From: Klebsiella variicola
GTDB taxonomy: Bacteria > Pseudomonadota > Gammaproteobacteria > Enterobacterales > Enterobacteriaceae
Assembly: GCF_000828055.2 (NCBI RefSeq)
Contig: NZ_CP010523.2
Span: 5,456,001 to 5,520,000 of the forward strand
Direction of reading: 5' to 3'
DNA: 64,000 nucleotides
The position numbers and the translations under genes were made by a program. The notes below the pieces were generated by a model. That model was not told the DNA's origin. It saw only the letters and a list, made by a program, of their open reading frames with translations, and did no database searches. Positions 23,375 through 36,205 of this stretch are shown piece by piece (position 1 is the stretch's first letter; the number at the start of each line of letters is the position of its first letter).

Positions 23375-25243
23375 TCAGATTTCGACCTGGGTACCGAGCT
23401 CGATAACCCGGTTTGGCGGGATTTCAAATTGATCCGGCGCCCGCAGGGCGTTACGCTGCAGCAGCAGATAAAGCTTGCCGCGCAGGCGCAGATACCACGG
23501 TCGTTTGCCGATAATCAGCGACTCATGCGACATGAAGAACGAGGTCTCCATCATTCGGCAACTGAGTCCTTCCAGGCCACAGCGATGGAACACCTCTTCA
23601 ACGTTCGGCGTTTCCCGCCAACCGTAGCTGGCCACCACCCGCCAGAACGACGGCGACAGCTGCTCAATCTGCACCCGGCGAACGTTATGCACGTAAGGCG
23701 CGTCTTCGGTGCGCAGAGTCAGAAGGATTACTCGCTCATGCAGCACCTTGTTGTGCTTCAGGTTATGCAGCAGGGCAAACGGGATCACGTTCAGGGCGCG
23801 GGACATATACACCGCGGTACCCGGCACACGCACCGGCGGTGACTTCTCCAGCGAAGAGATCATCGCTTCCAGCGAATTGCCATGCTCGTGCATTCGGCGC
23901 AGCAGGCGGAAACGTTCGCTCTTCCAGGTGGTCATCACCGTGAACATCACCAGCCCCAGGGACAACGGCAGCCAACCGCCGGAGACAATCTTATCGAGGT
24001 TCGCCGAAAACAGCGGAATATCGATACACAGGAAGGCCACCAGCATCAGGCCGACAAACAGCTTATTCCAGTGCCAGTTTTTGCGCGCCACCGTTGCCGA
24101 CAGAATGGAGGTCAGCACCATGGTGCCCGTGACCGCGATACCATACGCCGCCGCCAGATTAGACGAATGCTCAAAGCTGACAATAACGATGACCACAGAA
24201 ACGTACAGCAGCCAGTTAATGAACGGGATGTAAATCTGTCCGGACTCCATTTCCGAGGTGTGGATAATGCGCATCGGCGACAGATAGCCCAGACGCACTG
24301 CCTGACGGGTCAGGGAGAAGACCCCGGAGATCACCGCCTGCGAGGCGATAACCGTCGCCAGCGTGGCGATAATCAGCATCGGGATCAGCGCCCACTCCGG
24401 CGCCAGCAGGAAGAACGGGTTTTTAATCGCTTCCGGGTGCTTCAGCAGTAGCGCGCCCTGGCCAAAATAGTTCAGCACCAGCGAGGGCAGCACGACGGAG
24501 AACCAGGCCACGCGGATCGGCAGTTTGCCGAAGTGACCCATATCGGCGTACAGCGCTTCCACCCCGGTAATCGACAGCACCACCGCGCCGAGCGCAATAA
24601 AGGAAACCGTTTTGTACTGCAGGAAGAAATGCACCGCCCAGTAGGGGTTTAGCGCCTGAAGAACTTCCGGGTTAGCGTAAATGCTTCGCGCGCCGAGCAC
24701 CGCCAGCAACAGGAACCAGATCAGCATAATCGGCGCAAACAGCTTACCGACCATGCCGGTCCCGTGCTTCTGGATCACAAACAACAGGGTCAGCACGATA
24801 ATGGAGATAGGGACAATCCAGGTATCAAGCTGCGGGGCGATAATTTCTAACCCCTCTATCGCCGACATAACGGAAATCGCCGGCGTAATCACCACTTCGC
24901 CATAGAAGAAGCTACCGCCGATCAGGCCGAGGATCACCAGTACGGAGGTCATTCGGGCCGAGGTATTACGTCCGGCCAGCGACATCAGCGTTAAGATCCC
25001 GCCTTCCCCGGCGTTATCCGCCCGCATCACGAACGTGATGTATTTAATCGATACGGTAAAGATTAACAGCCAGAAAATCAGCGACAAAAAGCCAAACACG
25101 GCGTCGCGCTCAACGCCAAAGCCAAACTGACCTGACAGGCATTCGCGCAAGGTATACAGTGGACTGGTACCGATATCGCCGTACACCACGCCGATGGCCG
25201 CCAACGTTAATGCCGGCAACGATTGTTTATTATCAGTGCTCAT
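23375..25243 (-). CDS. kup: Kup (TrkD), low-affinity potassium:proton symporter
   Basis: Constitutive potassium uptake system of the inner membrane, important at acidic pH and high osmolarity. The 622 residues equal E. coli Kup. About twelve hydrophobic segments lie in the first 430 residues, including the family motif [17 protein letters not shown] near the N-terminus and [15 protein letters not shown]-terminal cytoplasmic domain of roughly 190 residues follows and ends GTQVEI. It is divergent from ravA. Confidence 0.97.
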   Translation of the reverse strand: MSTDNKQSLPALTLAAIGVVYGDIGTSPLYTLRECLSGQFGFGVERDAVFGFLSLIFWLLIFTVSIKYITFVMRADNAGEGGILTLMSLAGRNTSARMTSVLVILGLIGGSFFYGEVVITPAISVMSAIEGLEIIAPQLDTWIVPISIIVLTLLFVIQKHGTGMVGKLFAPIMLIWFLLLAVLGARSIYANPEVLQALNPYWAVHFFLQYKTVSFIALGAVVLSITGVEALYADMGHFGKLPIRVAWFSVVLPSLVLNYFGQGALLLKHPEAIKNPFFLLAPEWALIPMLIIATLATVIASQAVISGVFSLTRQAVRLGYLSPMRIIHTSEMESGQIYIPFINWLLYVSVVIVIVSFEHSSNLAAAYGIAVTGTMVLTSILSATVARKNWHWNKLFVGLMLVAFLCIDIPLFSANLDKIVSGGWLPLSLGLVMFTVMTTWKSERFRLLRRMHEHGNSLEAMISSLEKSPPVRVPGTAVYMSRALNVIPFALLHNLKHNKVLHERVILLTLRTEDAPYVHNVRRVQIEQLSPSFWRVVASYGWRETPNVEEVFHRCGLEGLSCRMMETSFFMSHESLIIGKRPWYLRLRGKLYLLLQRNALRAPDQFEIPPNRVIELGTQVEI

Positions 25244-25413
25244 AGACTAGTCTTTTCGTTTATAAAACAAATGTGTGCCTAGTCCCTTGGCCCACAAAAA
25301 GCGCACAGTATGCACGATTATTTGCGAAATCGTACCCCTAACAGACACCATATTAACCTGGCTCAAAAAAAATAAATCGATTCTTCAGGCTATTACCGCC
25401 CCTGCTCTAACAT

Positions 25414-25420
25414 CTATACT
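25414..25420 (+). promoter_or_regulatory. Possible sigma-S type -10 of ravA
   Basis: CTATACT lies 41 bases before the chosen ravA ATG and matches the CTAYACT core preferred by RpoS; ravA-viaA of E. coli is RpoS-dependent. No good -35 is seen, as is common for this class. Confidence 0.5.
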
Positions 25421-25460
25421 CGACCCAATAACGATACATGACAAAGCACGCAACTCAATT

Positions 25461-26960
25461 ATGGCTCAAACACATTTACTGGCTGAAAGAATTTCCCGGC
25501 TCAGCGCGGCACTCGAAAAAGGACTCTTTGAACGCAGCCACGCGATACGCCTCTGCCTGCTGGCGGCGCTCAGCGGCGAGAGCGTTTTTTTGCTCGGCCC
25601 ACCGGGGATCGCCAAAAGCCTGATTGCCCGCCGCCTCAAATTCGCCTTCCAGCAGGCGCGCGCTTTTGAATACCTGATGACCCGCTTCTCCACCCCGGAA
25701 GAAGTTTTTGGGCCACTGTCCATTCAGGCACTGAAGGATGAAGGCCGTTACGAACGTTTAACCGCCGGCTACCTGCCGGAAGCCGAAATCGTCTTTCTCG
25801 ATGAAATATGGAAAGCGGGTCCGGCGATCCTCAACACCCTGCTGACGGCGATTAACGAACGTCACTTCCGCAATGGGGCGCACGAAGAGAAAATCCCGAT
25901 GCGCCTGCTGGTGGCCGCGTCGAACGAACTCCCCGAAGCCGACAGCAGTCTGGAAGCGCTGTATGACCGAATGCTGATCCGTCTGTGGCTTGATAAAGTG
26001 CAGGATAAAGGTAATTTCCGTTCAATGCTGGTCAGCCAGCAGGATGAAAACATCAATCCAGTGCCCAGCGCGCTGCAGGTTAGCGACGAAGAGTTTACCC
26101 AATGGCAGCAGCAGATCGGCAATATCAAACTGCCAGACGCGGTGTTTGAGCTGATATTCCAGCTCCGCCAGCAGCTGGATGCCCTGCCAAATGCGCCGTA
26201 CGTCTCGGATCGCCGCTGGAAAAAGGCCATTCGCCTGCTGCAGGCCAGCGCCTTCTTCAGCGGGCGCGACAGCATCGCGCCGATAGATCTGATCCTGCTG
26301 AAAGATTGTCTGTGGCACAACGTCGAGAGCATGAACCTGATGTCGCAGCAGCTGGAAACGCTCATGACCTGTCACGCCTGGCAACAGCAGGCAATGCTGA
26401 CGCGGCTGGGGGCCATTGTCCAAAGACGCATTCAGATCCAACAGCAGCAAAGCGACAAAACGGCGTTGAAGGTCACCCGCCTTGGCGGGATGTTTAGCCG
26501 CAAACCGCACTATGAATTGCCGGCGGAGATCCAGGGGACCACCCTGACACTGCTGCTGCAGCAGCCGCTCAAACTTCACGATATGGAAGTGATCCACATT
26601 ACTTTTGAACGCGAGGCGTTAGCCAACTGGCTGGAAAAGGGCGGTGAGATCCGCGGTAAGCTCAACGGGATCGGCTTTGCCCAACTGCTCAATATGGATG
26701 TCGACACCAGCCAGCACCTGGTCGTCCGCGACGTCAGCCTGCAGGGCTCACGCCTCGCGCTGCCCGGTAGCGCATCGCAGGAGAACATGCCGGCAGAAAT
26801 TCGCCAACAGCTGGAGGTGCTCGATGATGAGTGGCACCAGCAACACAACCGCTTCAGCGAGCAGCAAAAGTGTCTGTTTATCCCGGTCGAGTGGCTGGGA
26901 AGAATCGAAGCCAGCCTGCAGGACGTCGGCGCGCAGATTAAACAGGCGAAGCAGCCATGA
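25461..26960 (+). CDS. ravA: RavA, MoxR-family AAA+ ATPase
   Basis: Hexameric ATPase that binds the inducible lysine decarboxylase LdcI and, with ViaA, affects respiratory complexes and aminoglycoside sensitivity in E. coli. It has 499 residues from the ATG giving [13 protein letters not shown], matching the E. coli start; the frame is open 62 codons further upstream but that part has no counterpart. Walker A is GPPGIAKS, Walker [10 protein letters not shown] and sensor 1 VAASNELPE. The C-terminal part ends with the conserved [15 protein letters not shown]. It overlaps viaA by four bases. Confidence 0.95.
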   Translation: MAQTHLLAERISRLSAALEKGLFERSHAIRLCLLAALSGESVFLLGPPGIAKSLIARRLKFAFQQARAFEYLMTRFSTPEEVFGPLSIQALKDEGRYERLTAGYLPEAEIVFLDEIWKAGPAILNTLLTAINERHFRNGAHEEKIPMRLLVAASNELPEADSSLEALYDRMLIRLWLDKVQDKGNFRSMLVSQQDENINPVPSALQVSDEEFTQWQQQIGNIKLPDAVFELIFQLRQQLDALPNAPYVSDRRWKKAIRLLQASAFFSGRDSIAPIDLILLKDCLWHNVESMNLMSQQLETLMTCHAWQQQAMLTRLGAIVQRRIQIQQQQSDKTALKVTRLGGMFSRKPHYELPAEIQGTTLTLLLQQPLKLHDMEVIHITFEREALANWLEKGGEIRGKLNGIGFAQLLNMDVDTSQHLVVRDVSLQGSRLALPGSASQENMPAEIRQQLEVLDDEWHQQHNRFSEQQKCLFIPVEWLGRIEASLQDVGAQIKQAKQP

Positions 26961-28405
26961 CGCTCGATATGCTGAATGTCATGCTGGCAGTCAGCGAAGA
27001 GGGAATGATCGAGGAGATGCTGCTGGCGCTGCTGGCTTCTCCTCAGCTGGCGGTGTTCTTTGAGAAATTCCCCCGCCTGAAAAACATCATCGCGGCGGAT
27101 ATTCCACGCTGGCGTGAAGCCGTTCGCGCCCGTTTGAAAGAAGTTAACGTCCCGCCGGATCTGGACGCCGAAGTGCAAACCTATCAGCAGGCTCAGCTAC
27201 TCTCTACCTCGCAGTTTATCGTCCAGCTCCCGCAGATCCTCGGCAAACTGCACCAGCTACAGTCTCCTTTTGCCGCTCAGGCGCAGAAGCTGGTGGATGA
27301 CAATGCCACCTTTACCCCGGCGTTGCATACGCTGTTTTTACAGCGCTGGCGCCTGAGCCTGGTGGTGCAAGCCACCAGCCTTAACCAGCAGCTGCTGGAT
27401 GAAGAACGCGATCAGTTACTCAGTGAGGTCCAGGAACGAATGACGCTCAGCGGTCAGCTCGATCCGGTACTGGCGGAAAATGACACTGCCGCCGGGCGTC
27501 TGTGGGATATGAGCGCAGGCGAACTCAAACGCGGCGACTATCAGCTGATCGTGCGCTATGGCGATTTTCTCAACCAGCAACCGGAGCTACTGCAGCTGGC
27601 GGAACAACTCGGACGTTCACGGGAAGCGAAATCGGTGCCGAAGAAAGACGCCCCGATGGAAACCTTTCGCAGCCTGGTGCGCGAGCCGGCGACAGTACCG
27701 GAGCAAGTCGACGGCCTCCAGCAGAGTGACGACATTCTGCGGCTGCTGCCGCCGGAGCTGGCGACGCTCGGCATCACGGAGCTGGAGTTTGAATTTTATC
27801 GCAAGCTGGTGGAGAAGCAGCTGCTCACCTACCGGCTGCATGGCGACGCCTGGCGTGAGAAAATCACCGAACGCCCGGTAACGCGGCAGGATTTTGATGA
27901 GCAACCGCGCGGGCCGTTCATTGTCTGCGTCGATACGTCAGGGTCGATGGGCGGTTTTAACGAGCAGTGCGCTAAGGCCTTTTGTCTGGCCCTCATGCGC
28001 GTCGCGCTGGCTGATAACCGTCGCTGCTTTATTATGCTGTTCTCCAGCGAAGTGGTGCATTACGAACTGACCAGCGAGCGCGGGCTGGAGCAGGCGATCC
28101 GCTTTTTAAGCCAGCGCTTTCGCGGCGGTACCGATCTGGCCAGCTGTTTTCGCGCCATCATTGAACGTCTGCAAAACCCGCAGTGGGTGGATGCGGATGC
28201 CGTCGTGATCTCTGACTTTATCGCCCAGCGGTTGCCGGATGAGGTGATTGCTCAGGTGGGGGAGTTACAGCGTAAGCACCAGCACCGTTTTCACGCGGTG
28301 GCGATGTCGGTACACGGCAAACCCGGCATCATGCGCATCTTCGATCATATCTGGCGCTTTGATACCGGGCTGCGTAGCCGCCTGCTGCGACGCTGGCGGC
28401 GCTAA
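26957..28405 (+). CDS. viaA: ViaA, von Willebrand factor A domain partner of RavA
   Basis: Cytoplasmic VWA protein that stimulates RavA ATPase. It has 482 residues, one fewer than E. coli. The N-terminal two thirds are helical and family-specific. The VWA domain begins near 320 with the complete metal site VDTSGSMGG (DXSXS), a conserved threonine-bearing [11 protein letters not shown] and ISDF. The ATGA overlap with ravA fixes the start. It runs convergently into asnA with only four bases between the stops and no visible terminator. Confidence 0.95.
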   Translation: MTLDMLNVMLAVSEEGMIEEMLLALLASPQLAVFFEKFPRLKNIIAADIPRWREAVRARLKEVNVPPDLDAEVQTYQQAQLLSTSQFIVQLPQILGKLHQLQSPFAAQAQKLVDDNATFTPALHTLFLQRWRLSLVVQATSLNQQLLDEERDQLLSEVQERMTLSGQLDPVLAENDTAAGRLWDMSAGELKRGDYQLIVRYGDFLNQQPELLQLAEQLGRSREAKSVPKKDAPMETFRSLVREPATVPEQVDGLQQSDDILRLLPPELATLGITELEFEFYRKLVEKQLLTYRLHGDAWREKITERPVTRQDFDEQPRGPFIVCVDTSGSMGGFNEQCAKAFCLALMRVALADNRRCFIMLFSSEVVHYELTSERGLEQAIRFLSQRFRGGTDLASCFRAIIERLQNPQWVDADAVVISDFIAQRLPDEVIAQVGELQRKHQHRFHAVAMSVHGKPGIMRIFDHIWRFDTGLRSRLLRRWRR

Positions 28406-28409
28406 TTCA

Positions 28410-29402
28410 TTACAGCAGCGCGGAAACGCTTTCGCGAACCTGCGCCGGCCATACGCCGCACTGCACCTGGCCGATATGGTCAAGCTGCAGCAGCAGCATC
28501 GTCAGACGAGACTGGCCAATGCCGCCGCCGATAGTCTGCGGCATCTCGCCGCGCAGCAGCGCCTGGTGCCATTCAAGCTGTAGGCGATCTTCATCGCCAG
28601 TCACGGCCAGCTGGCGCTTCAGCGCTTCGGCGTCAACGCGGATCCCCATTGAGGAGATCTCGAAAGCATCTTCCAGCACCGGGTTCCAAACCAGGATATC
28701 GCCGTTCAGACCGGCAAAGCCTTCAGAAATCTCTGTGCTCCAGTCATCATAATCCGGCGCACGCACGTCGTGGCGCTTACCGTCAGACAGTTTGCCGCCG
28801 ATACCAATTAAGAAGACGGCCCCCAACTCTTTGGCAATGGCTCGCTCACGGCCTTTGGCATCGAGATCGGGATAGCGGCTCAGCAGCTCCTGGCTGTGAA
28901 CAAAATGGATCTGTTCCGGCAGAAAAGGCTTCAGGCCAAATTCCTGGCTGACCGCCAGCTCGGTAGCTTTGATCCCGGCGTAGATCGCCTCGACGGTTGC
29001 CTTCAGAGTGCCGACGTGACGCTCTTCATCGCCCATCACGCGCTCCCAGTCCCACTGGTCAACATAAACGGAATGGATAGGCGTCAGACGGTCTTCATCG
29101 GGGCGAAGGGCCTTCATGTGCGTGTACAGCCCTTCGCCCGCGCTGAAGTCGTGTTGTCCCAGGGTTTGACGCTTCCACTTCGCCAGCGAATGAACCACTT
29201 CGAACTGGGCGTCGGGCAGTGTTTTCACTTTTACCTGAACCGCTTTCTCGCAGCCGGACAAGTTATCCTGCGTCCCATCGCCCACGCGGCTTAAGATTGG
29301 CGCCTGGACTTCAATCAGGCCAAGCTTCTCTTCCAGCTGACGGGAAAAGTGGGATTTAACGAAACTGATCTGGCGTTGTTTTGCGATATATGCGGTTTTC
29401 AT
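28410..29402 (-). CDS. asnA: AsnA, ammonia-dependent asparagine synthetase
   Basis: Makes asparagine from aspartate, ammonia and ATP via an aspartyl-AMP intermediate. 330 residues from ATG at 29402, giving [13 protein letters not shown] as in E. coli; the frame continues 20 codons upstream without conservation. Conserved class II aminoacyl-tRNA-synthetase-like motifs are present: [26 protein letters not shown] and the C-terminal [15 protein letters not shown]. It is divergent from its activator asnC. Confidence 0.96.
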   Translation of the reverse strand: MKTAYIAKQRQISFVKSHFSRQLEEKLGLIEVQAPILSRVGDGTQDNLSGCEKAVQVKVKTLPDAQFEVVHSLAKWKRQTLGQHDFSAGEGLYTHMKALRPDEDRLTPIHSVYVDQWDWERVMGDEERHVGTLKATVEAIYAGIKATELAVSQEFGLKPFLPEQIHFVHSQELLSRYPDLDAKGRERAIAKELGAVFLIGIGGKLSDGKRHDVRAPDYDDWSTEISEGFAGLNGDILVWNPVLEDAFEISSMGIRVDAEALKRQLAVTGDEDRLQLEWHQALLRGEMPQTIGGGIGQSRLTMLLLQLDHIGQVQCGVWPAQVRESVSALL

Positions 29403-29553
29403 TTTTATAACTCCTGCGTCCTGTTGCCATTGATTAAGCAACAAAACAGGGCCGCAATACAATAATCAATCAATAAAAAGCCGCATCGACTTTTAATTCA
29501 TCAAAATATGACGCTAAAATAGCAAGAACCCTCAAACTTCATAAGAAAAAGAT

Positions 29554-30012
29554 ATGGAAAATTATCAGATCGACAATCTGGACCGCGGCATTCTCGATGC
29601 GCTGATGGCCAACGCCCGTACCGCCTATGCCGAACTGGCTAAACAGTTCAGCGTCAGCCCGGGCACCATTCATGTGCGCGTCGAAAAGATGAAACAGGCG
29701 GGTATCATTACCGGTGCGCGCATTGACGTCAGCCCCAAGCAGCTGGGCTATGATGTCGGCTGCTTTATCGGCATTATTCTCAAGAGCGCCAAGGACTACC
29801 CTTCCGCCCTTGCTCGCCTGGAAAGCCTGGAGGAGGTCACCGAGGCTTATTACACCACCGGCCACTACAGCATCTTTATTAAGGTGATGTGTAAATCCAT
29901 CGATGCCCTGCAGCAGGTACTTATCAACAAGATCCAAACAATTGATGAAATTCAGTCCACCGAGACGCTGATCGTGCTGCAGAACCCGATCATGCGTACC
30001 ATCAAGCCCTGA
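29554..30012 (+). CDS. asnC: AsnC, Lrp/AsnC-family regulator
   Basis: Activates asnA; asparagine blocks the activation. 152 residues as in E. coli, with an N-terminal helix-turn-helix (AELAKQFSVSPGTIHVRVEKM, about 25-45) and a RAM ligand domain containing VTEAYYTTGHYSIFIKV. The 151-bp region shared with asnA holds its likely binding sites; I did not define them. It is located next to mioC and oriC as in E. coli. Confidence 0.96.
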   Translation: MENYQIDNLDRGILDALMANARTAYAELAKQFSVSPGTIHVRVEKMKQAGIITGARIDVSPKQLGYDVGCFIGIILKSAKDYPSALARLESLEEVTEAYYTTGHYSIFIKVMCKSIDALQQVLINKIQTIDEIQSTETLIVLQNPIMRTIKP

Positions 30013-30033
30013 TCGCTTTTTTTAATCCCACAT

Positions 30034-30042
30034 TTTTCCACA
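30034..30042 (+). promoter_or_regulatory. DnaA-type box upstream of mioC
   Basis: TTTTCCACA fits the relaxed DnaA 9-mer TTWTNCACA and lies 69 bases before the mioC start. In E. coli a DnaA box in the mioC promoter represses transcription that would enter oriC. Confidence 0.65.
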
Positions 30043-30110
30043 GGTAGATCCCAGCTCGCTCACAGCGTACAATACGCCACTCTGAACAGTTGAGCGGGCG
30101 ATCGGCGATC

Positions 30111-30551
30111 ATGGCAGACATTACACTTATCAGCGGCAGCACCCTGGGCAGTGCGGAATATGTAGCAGAGCATCTGGCGGAAAAGCTGGAAGAAGCCGGC
30201 TACAGCACTGAAATCCAGCACGGTCCGCTGGTTGACGATCTGCAGGCGGAAGGGATCTGGTTAGTTATCTCTTCAACGCATGGCGCCGGCGACATTCCCG
30301 ACAACCTGGTTCCCTTCTATGACGCATTGCTGGAGCAGAAGGCCGATCTTTCCGCCGTGCGCTTTGGCGCCATCGGGATCGGCAGCCGCGAATACGACAC
30401 CTTCTGCGGGGCGATCGATAAATTAGAAGCAGCATTGAAGGCCAGCGGCGCAAAACAGATCGGCGAAACGCTGAAAATTAACGTACTGGAACATGAAATT
30501 CCGGAGGATCCAGCGGAAATCTGGCTGGGATCCTGGAAAAATTTGCTCTGA
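30111..30551 (+). CDS. mioC: MioC, flavodoxin-like protein
   Basis: FMN-binding flavodoxin-like protein; E. coli MioC has been implicated in biotin synthase electron supply in vitro. 146 residues from ATG at 30111, giving MADITLISGSTLGSAEYVAEHL, which contains the phosphate-binding STLGSAE loop. The isoalloxazine-contacting segments SSTHGAGDIPDN and GIGSREYDTFCGA follow. It is transcribed toward oriC, so read-through may influence origin unwinding. The start seven codons downstream of the longest frame is chosen by family length. Confidence 0.94.
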   Translation: MADITLISGSTLGSAEYVAEHLAEKLEEAGYSTEIQHGPLVDDLQAEGIWLVISSTHGAGDIPDNLVPFYDALLEQKADLSAVRFGAIGIGSREYDTFCGAIDKLEAALKASGAKQIGETLKINVLEHEIPEDPAEIWLGSWKNLL

Positions 30552-30572
30552 GAATTGTAAAGATCGTCGGAT

Positions 30573-30842
30573 CTTCTGTGGATAACCATGCTTAAAAGCT
30601 TGGATCAACCGGTAGTTATCCAAAGAATAACCGTCGTATGGTTTTTGTGCTGTGTATAACCCTTCATTTTGATCCCAGCTTATACGGACCAGGATCACCG
30701 ATCATTCACAGATAGTGATCCTTCTTAAGCTTTTGATCTTACATCGTGGATCCGACTTATCCACAAAGAGAGTCGATCCTAATAAGAGATCACAATAGAA
30801 CAGATCTCTATATAAAGATCTTCTTTTTAATACTCAGGATCC
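30573..30842. other. oriC: Chromosomal replication origin oriC
   Basis: Lies between mioC and mnmG, the enterobacterial origin position. DnaA boxes seen: R4 TTATCCACA (minus, 30577-30585), R3 TTATCCAAA (plus, 30616-30624), R2 TTATACACA (minus, 30651-30659), the M/R5-like TTATACGGA (30680-30688) and R1 TTATCCACA (plus, 30757-30765). The AT-rich unwinding element at 30779-30830 has 13-mer-type repeats: GATCTCTTATT (minus, 30781-30791), GATCTCTATATA (from 30803) and GATCTTCTTTTTA (30817-30829). Dam sites GATC are very dense. The middle repeat region is two bases shorter than my recollection of E. coli. Fis and IHF sites probably lie between R1 and R2. Confidence 0.97.
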
Positions 30843-30932
30843 CGGAGTCTTTCTCAAAAGACCAAAGCCGAGTAGAATCCACGGCCCGGGCTTCAATCCA
30901 TTTTCAAACCGCGTTATGCGAGGCAGATCACC

Positions 30933-32822
30933 ATGTTTTATCAGGATCCTTTTGACGTCATTATCATTGGCGGGGGTCATGCAGGCACTGAGGCCGCGAT
31001 GGCCGCAGCGCGAATGGGCCAACAAACCCTGCTTTTGACACACAATATCGACACGCTGGGGCAGATGAGCTGCAACCCGGCGATTGGCGGCATTGGGAAA
31101 GGACACCTGGTAAAAGAAGTGGACGCACTCGGCGGATTGATGGCAACCGCGATCGATCAGGCGGGTATTCAGTTTAGGATACTAAACGCCAGCAAAGGGC
31201 CCGCGGTACGTGCCACTCGCGCCCAGGCAGACCGCGTGCTGTATCGTCAGGCGGTACGCACCGCGCTGGAGAACCAGCCGAACCTGATGATCTTCCAGCA
31301 GGCAGTGGAAGATCTGATTGTGGAAAACGATCGCGTCGTGGGCGCCGTCACTCAGATGGGCCTCAAATTCCGTGCCAAAGCGGTGGTGCTGACCGTCGGA
31401 ACCTTCCTCGATGGCAAAATCCATATTGGTCTGGATAACTACAGCGGCGGGCGTGCCGGCGATCCGCCGTCAATTCCACTGTCTCGTCGTCTGCGTGAGC
31501 TGCCGCTGCGCGTAAGCCGCCTGAAAACCGGAACCCCACCGCGTATTGACGCCCGCACCATCGATTTCAGCGTGCTGGCGCAACAGCACGGCGATAACCC
31601 AATGCCGGTCTTCTCGTTCATGGGATCCGCGGATCAGCATCCGCGCCAGGTGCCGTGCTATATCACCCACACCAACGAGAAAACCCATGACGTGATCCGT
31701 AATAACCTCGATCGCAGCCCAATGTACTCTGGGGTGATCGAAGGGATCGGGCCACGCTATTGTCCGTCGATCGAAGACAAAGTCATGCGCTTTGCCGATC
31801 GCAACCAACATCAGATTTTCCTTGAACCGGAAGGCCTGACCTCAAACGAAATTTATCCGAACGGTATCTCCACCAGCCTGCCGTTTGATGTGCAAATGCA
31901 AATCGTCCGCTCAATGCAGGGGATGGAGAACGCGCGGATCGTCCGTCCTGGCTACGCCATTGAGTACGATTTCTTCGACCCACGCGATCTGAAGCCAACG
32001 CTCGAGAGCAAATTCATTCAGGGTCTGTTCTTTGCCGGACAGATCAACGGCACCACCGGTTATGAAGAAGCCGCTGCTCAGGGTCTGCTGGCCGGTCTTA
32101 ACGCCGCCCGCTTCTCTGCGGAAAAAGAGGGCTGGGCGCCGCGTCGCGATCAGGCTTATCTCGGCGTGCTGGTGGATGACCTGTGCACCCTGGGTACCAA
32201 AGAACCGTACCGCATGTTTACCTCCCGTGCCGAATATCGTCTGATGCTGCGCGAAGATAACGCCGACCTGCGCCTGACCGAACAGGGGCGTGAGCTGGGT
32301 CTGGTGGACGATGAACGCTGGGCGCGGTACAACGAAAAGCTGGAAAGCATTGAACGTGAACGTCAGCGTCTGAAATCGACCTGGGTGAACCCGCAGGCAG
32401 AGAGCGCCGCCGAAGTGAATGCTCACCTGACGGCGCCGCTGTCGCGTGAAGCGAGTGGTGAAGATCTGCTGCGTCGTCCAGAAATGACGTACGAACAGCT
32501 GGTACAGCTTTCTCCGTTTGCGCCAGGCCTGCAGGATCAACAAGCGGCCGAGCAGGTAGAGATCCAGGTGAAGTATGAAGGCTACATCGCTCGCCAGCAG
32601 GATGAGATTGAGAAACAGCAGCGCAATGAGAATACCGTGCTGCCGGCGACGCTCGATTACCGCCAGGTCACCGGGTTGTCTAACGAAGTGATCGCCAAAC
32701 TGAACGACCATAAGCCGTCGTCGATAGGGCAGGCGTCACGCATTTCCGGGATCACGCCGGCGGCGATCTCTATTTTGCTGGTCTGGCTGAAAAAGCAGGG
32801 GATGCTGCGCCGCAGCGCCTGA
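30933..32822 (+). CDS. mnmG: MnmG (GidA), tRNA uridine-34 modification enzyme
   Basis: With MnmE it installs the 5-carboxymethylaminomethyl or aminomethyl group at wobble U34 of several tRNAs. 629 residues. The FAD-binding Rossmann motif [14 protein letters not shown] is at the N-terminus. Family signatures [35 protein letters not shown] and [19 protein letters not shown] are intact, and a helical C-terminal MnmE/tRNA-binding part ends in [10 protein letters not shown]. The partner mnmE lies at 60710-62074 in this window. Confidence 0.98.
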   Translation: MFYQDPFDVIIIGGGHAGTEAAMAAARMGQQTLLLTHNIDTLGQMSCNPAIGGIGKGHLVKEVDALGGLMATAIDQAGIQFRILNASKGPAVRATRAQADRVLYRQAVRTALENQPNLMIFQQAVEDLIVENDRVVGAVTQMGLKFRAKAVVLTVGTFLDGKIHIGLDNYSGGRAGDPPSIPLSRRLRELPLRVSRLKTGTPPRIDARTIDFSVLAQQHGDNPMPVFSFMGSADQHPRQVPCYITHTNEKTHDVIRNNLDRSPMYSGVIEGIGPRYCPSIEDKVMRFADRNQHQIFLEPEGLTSNEIYPNGISTSLPFDVQMQIVRSMQGMENARIVRPGYAIEYDFFDPRDLKPTLESKFIQGLFFAGQINGTTGYEEAAAQGLLAGLNAARFSAEKEGWAPRRDQAYLGVLVDDLCTLGTKEPYRMFTSRAEYRLMLREDNADLRLTEQGRELGLVDDERWARYNEKLESIERERQRLKSTWVNPQAESAAEVNAHLTAPLSREASGEDLLRRPEMTYEQLVQLSPFAPGLQDQQAAEQVEIQVKYEGYIARQQDEIEKQQRNENTVLPATLDYRQVTGLSNEVIAKLNDHKPSSIGQASRISGITPAAISILLVWLKKQGMLRRSA

Positions 32823-32884
32823 TTGCGGCCATCTGCCAGCGCTGATTTCGCAGTTGCATAATCAGCGTTCGCCTTTATCATTCA

Positions 32885-32916
32885 TAGCCCGGTAAGCGTT
32901 AGCGCCTCCGGGCTCA
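32885..32916. repeat. REP-like hairpin between mnmG and rsmG
   Basis: AGCCCGG...CCGGGCT arms around a GCGTTAGCGC core form a REP-like palindrome. T residues follow (ATTATTTTTT), so it could act as a weak attenuator ahead of rsmG. Confidence 0.5.
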
Positions 32917-32938
32917 TTATTTTTTGAAGGTACTGACC

Positions 32939-33562
32939 GTGCTCAACAAACTTTCTCGTCTGCTGGATGAAGCGGGTATTTCGCTCACCGATCACCAGAA
33001 AAACCAGCTGGTGGCCTACGTCGGGCTGCTCGATAAGTGGAACAAAGCCTATAACCTGACTTCCGTTCGCGATCCGAATGAGATGCTGGTGCGCCATATC
33101 CTCGACAGCATCATCGTGGCGCCTTATCTGCAGGGCTCGCGCTTTATCGATGTCGGGACCGGACCGGGGCTCCCTGGCATTCCGCTGGCCATCGTGCGTC
33201 CTGAGTCGCATTTCACCCTGCTCGACAGTCTCGGCAAGCGCGTGCGCTTCCTGCGTCAGGTGCAGCATGAGCTGAAGCTGGATAATGTCACCCCGGTGCA
33301 GAGCCGCGTGGAAGCCTTCCCGGCCGAACCGCCGTTTGACGGTGTGATAAGCCGCGCCTTCGCATCGCTCAATGATATGGTGAGCTGGTGCCATCATCTG
33401 CCGGCAGCGAACGGTCACTTCTATGCACTCAAAGGGTTAGCGCAAAAAGACGAAATGGAAAACCTGCCGGAAGGGTATGGTATTGCCGAGGTGATTGAGC
33501 TGCATGTTCCTCAGCTGGAAGGGGAGCGACACCTGGTGGTGATTCAACCAAAATCGCGTTAA
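32939..33562 (+). CDS. rsmG: RsmG (GidB), 16S rRNA m7G527 methyltransferase
   Basis: Methylates G527 of 16S rRNA using S-adenosylmethionine; loss causes low-level streptomycin resistance. 207 residues from the GTG at 32939 ([13 protein letters not shown]), the E. coli length; GAAGGT lies upstream. The cofactor loop is [18 protein letters not shown] near 67-84, followed by [13 protein letters not shown] and the catalytic-region ISRAFASL. An upstream in-frame TTG would add five residues and is unlikely. Confidence 0.95.
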   Translation: MLNKLSRLLDEAGISLTDHQKNQLVAYVGLLDKWNKAYNLTSVRDPNEMLVRHILDSIIVAPYLQGSRFIDVGTGPGLPGIPLAIVRPESHFTLLDSLGKRVRFLRQVQHELKLDNVTPVQSRVEAFPAEPPFDGVISRAFASLNDMVSWCHHLPAANGHFYALKGLAQKDEMENLPEGYGIAEVIELHVPQLEGERHLVVIQPKSR

Positions 33563-34178
33563 TTTTTATCAAAAAATGTGGAAAAAATGTCGCCCGCGGA
33601 TGTTACAAAAATAAAGGTCACTCCGCGATATTATCGGGCTGCATTTAACCATGTTTTTACTATGGCTTTTCCTGCGGTTAACTTAGCATAAGTGATTCAC
33701 TGACAAAATAGTCAACTTTGAAAATATCAGGGTGCTAAAAATCGACACGGATGAACAGCATAGTGATGTTAAATTTTTATTATAAATGTCAATAAAAGGT
33801 TTTTATTGTATGTGAGGTTGTTTTAGATAATGTCCTCACTTTTTATCTTGAATATCAAAAGCATGAAAAATAGTGTTTTATGTCCTTGATTCATTAAAGG
33901 GCGCTTGAAATGTTTATTATGTGATCTAATGCACGCTTTAATTGCCGTGTTTCCACGTTATTTGCAGTTTTGTATGACTGCTCACAGAACGCTGAAATGC
34001 ACGGAAAGTTGTCCGTTGGAAAATAATTAAACATTTATTCACTATTTTGCTACTTATTGTTTGAAATCACGGGGCGTCACCGTATAATTTGTCCGCTTTT
34101 TGATGCTTGACTCTTCGTCTTAAAGGACGTTTTATACGACACGCGACATACCTCAAAGGGAGCAGGAGTAAAAACGTG
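33563..34178 (+). promoter_or_regulatory. AT-rich region with the atp operon promoter
   Basis: This 616-bp gap is AT-rich and has no convincing ORF or RNA gene. Near its end TTGAAA (34061-34066) and a perfect TATAAT (34083-34088) are 16 bases apart, placing the atp start near 34095, about 85 bases before atpI. The upstream AT tracts may serve as UP elements or H-NS/Fis targets; that is inference. Confidence 0.7.
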
Positions 34179-35382
<1,204 letters not shown>

Positions 35383-35412
35383 TTTTTACCAACACTACTA
35401 CGTTTTAACTGA

Positions 35413-35678
<266 letters not shown>

Positions 35679-35720
35679 TAGAAACCTAAGCCACAGAGTT
35701 AATTAAAGAGGTATTGTGCT

Positions 35721-36191
35721 GTGAACATGAACGCAACAATCCTCGGCCAGGCCATCGCGTTTGTTATCTTCGTATGGTTCTGCATGAAGTACGTATGGCC
35801 GCCTTTAATGGCTGCCATCGAAAAACGCCAGAAAGAGATTTCTGACGGTTTAGCTTCTGCAGAACGCGCTAAGAAAGATTTGGACCTTGCACAGGCCAAC
35901 GCGACCGACCAGCTGAAAAAAGCGAAAGCGGAAGCCCAGGTAATCATTGAGCAGGCGAACAAGCGTCGCTCTCAGATTCTGGACGAAGCTAAAGCTGAAG
36001 CAGAACAGGAACGCACCAAAATCGTTGCACAAGCGCAGGCTGAAATTGATGCTGAGCGTAAACGTGCACGCGAGGAGCTGCGTAAGCAGGTCGCTATCCT
36101 GGCTGTTGCTGGCGCCGAGAAGATCATCGAACGTTCCGTGGATGAAGCTGCTAACAGCGACATCGTGGATAAACTTGTCGCTGAACTGTAA
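35721..36191 (+). CDS. atpF: AtpF, ATP synthase subunit b
   Basis: Peripheral stalk subunit, present as a dimer. 156 residues starting at GTG (GTG AAC ATG AAC), as in E. coli, with AAGAGGT upstream. One N-terminal membrane helix (about 5-25) leads into a long charged helix rich in Ala, Lys, Glu and Arg that forms the coiled coil. It ends IVDKLVAEL. Confidence 0.98.
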   Translation: MNMNATILGQAIAFVIFVWFCMKYVWPPLMAAIEKRQKEISDGLASAERAKKDLDLAQANATDQLKKAKAEAQVIIEQANKRRSQILDEAKAEAEQERTKIVAQAQAEIDAERKRAREELRKQVAILAVAGAEKIIERSVDEAANSDIVDKLVAEL

Positions 36192-36205
36192 GGAGGGAGG
36201 GGCTG

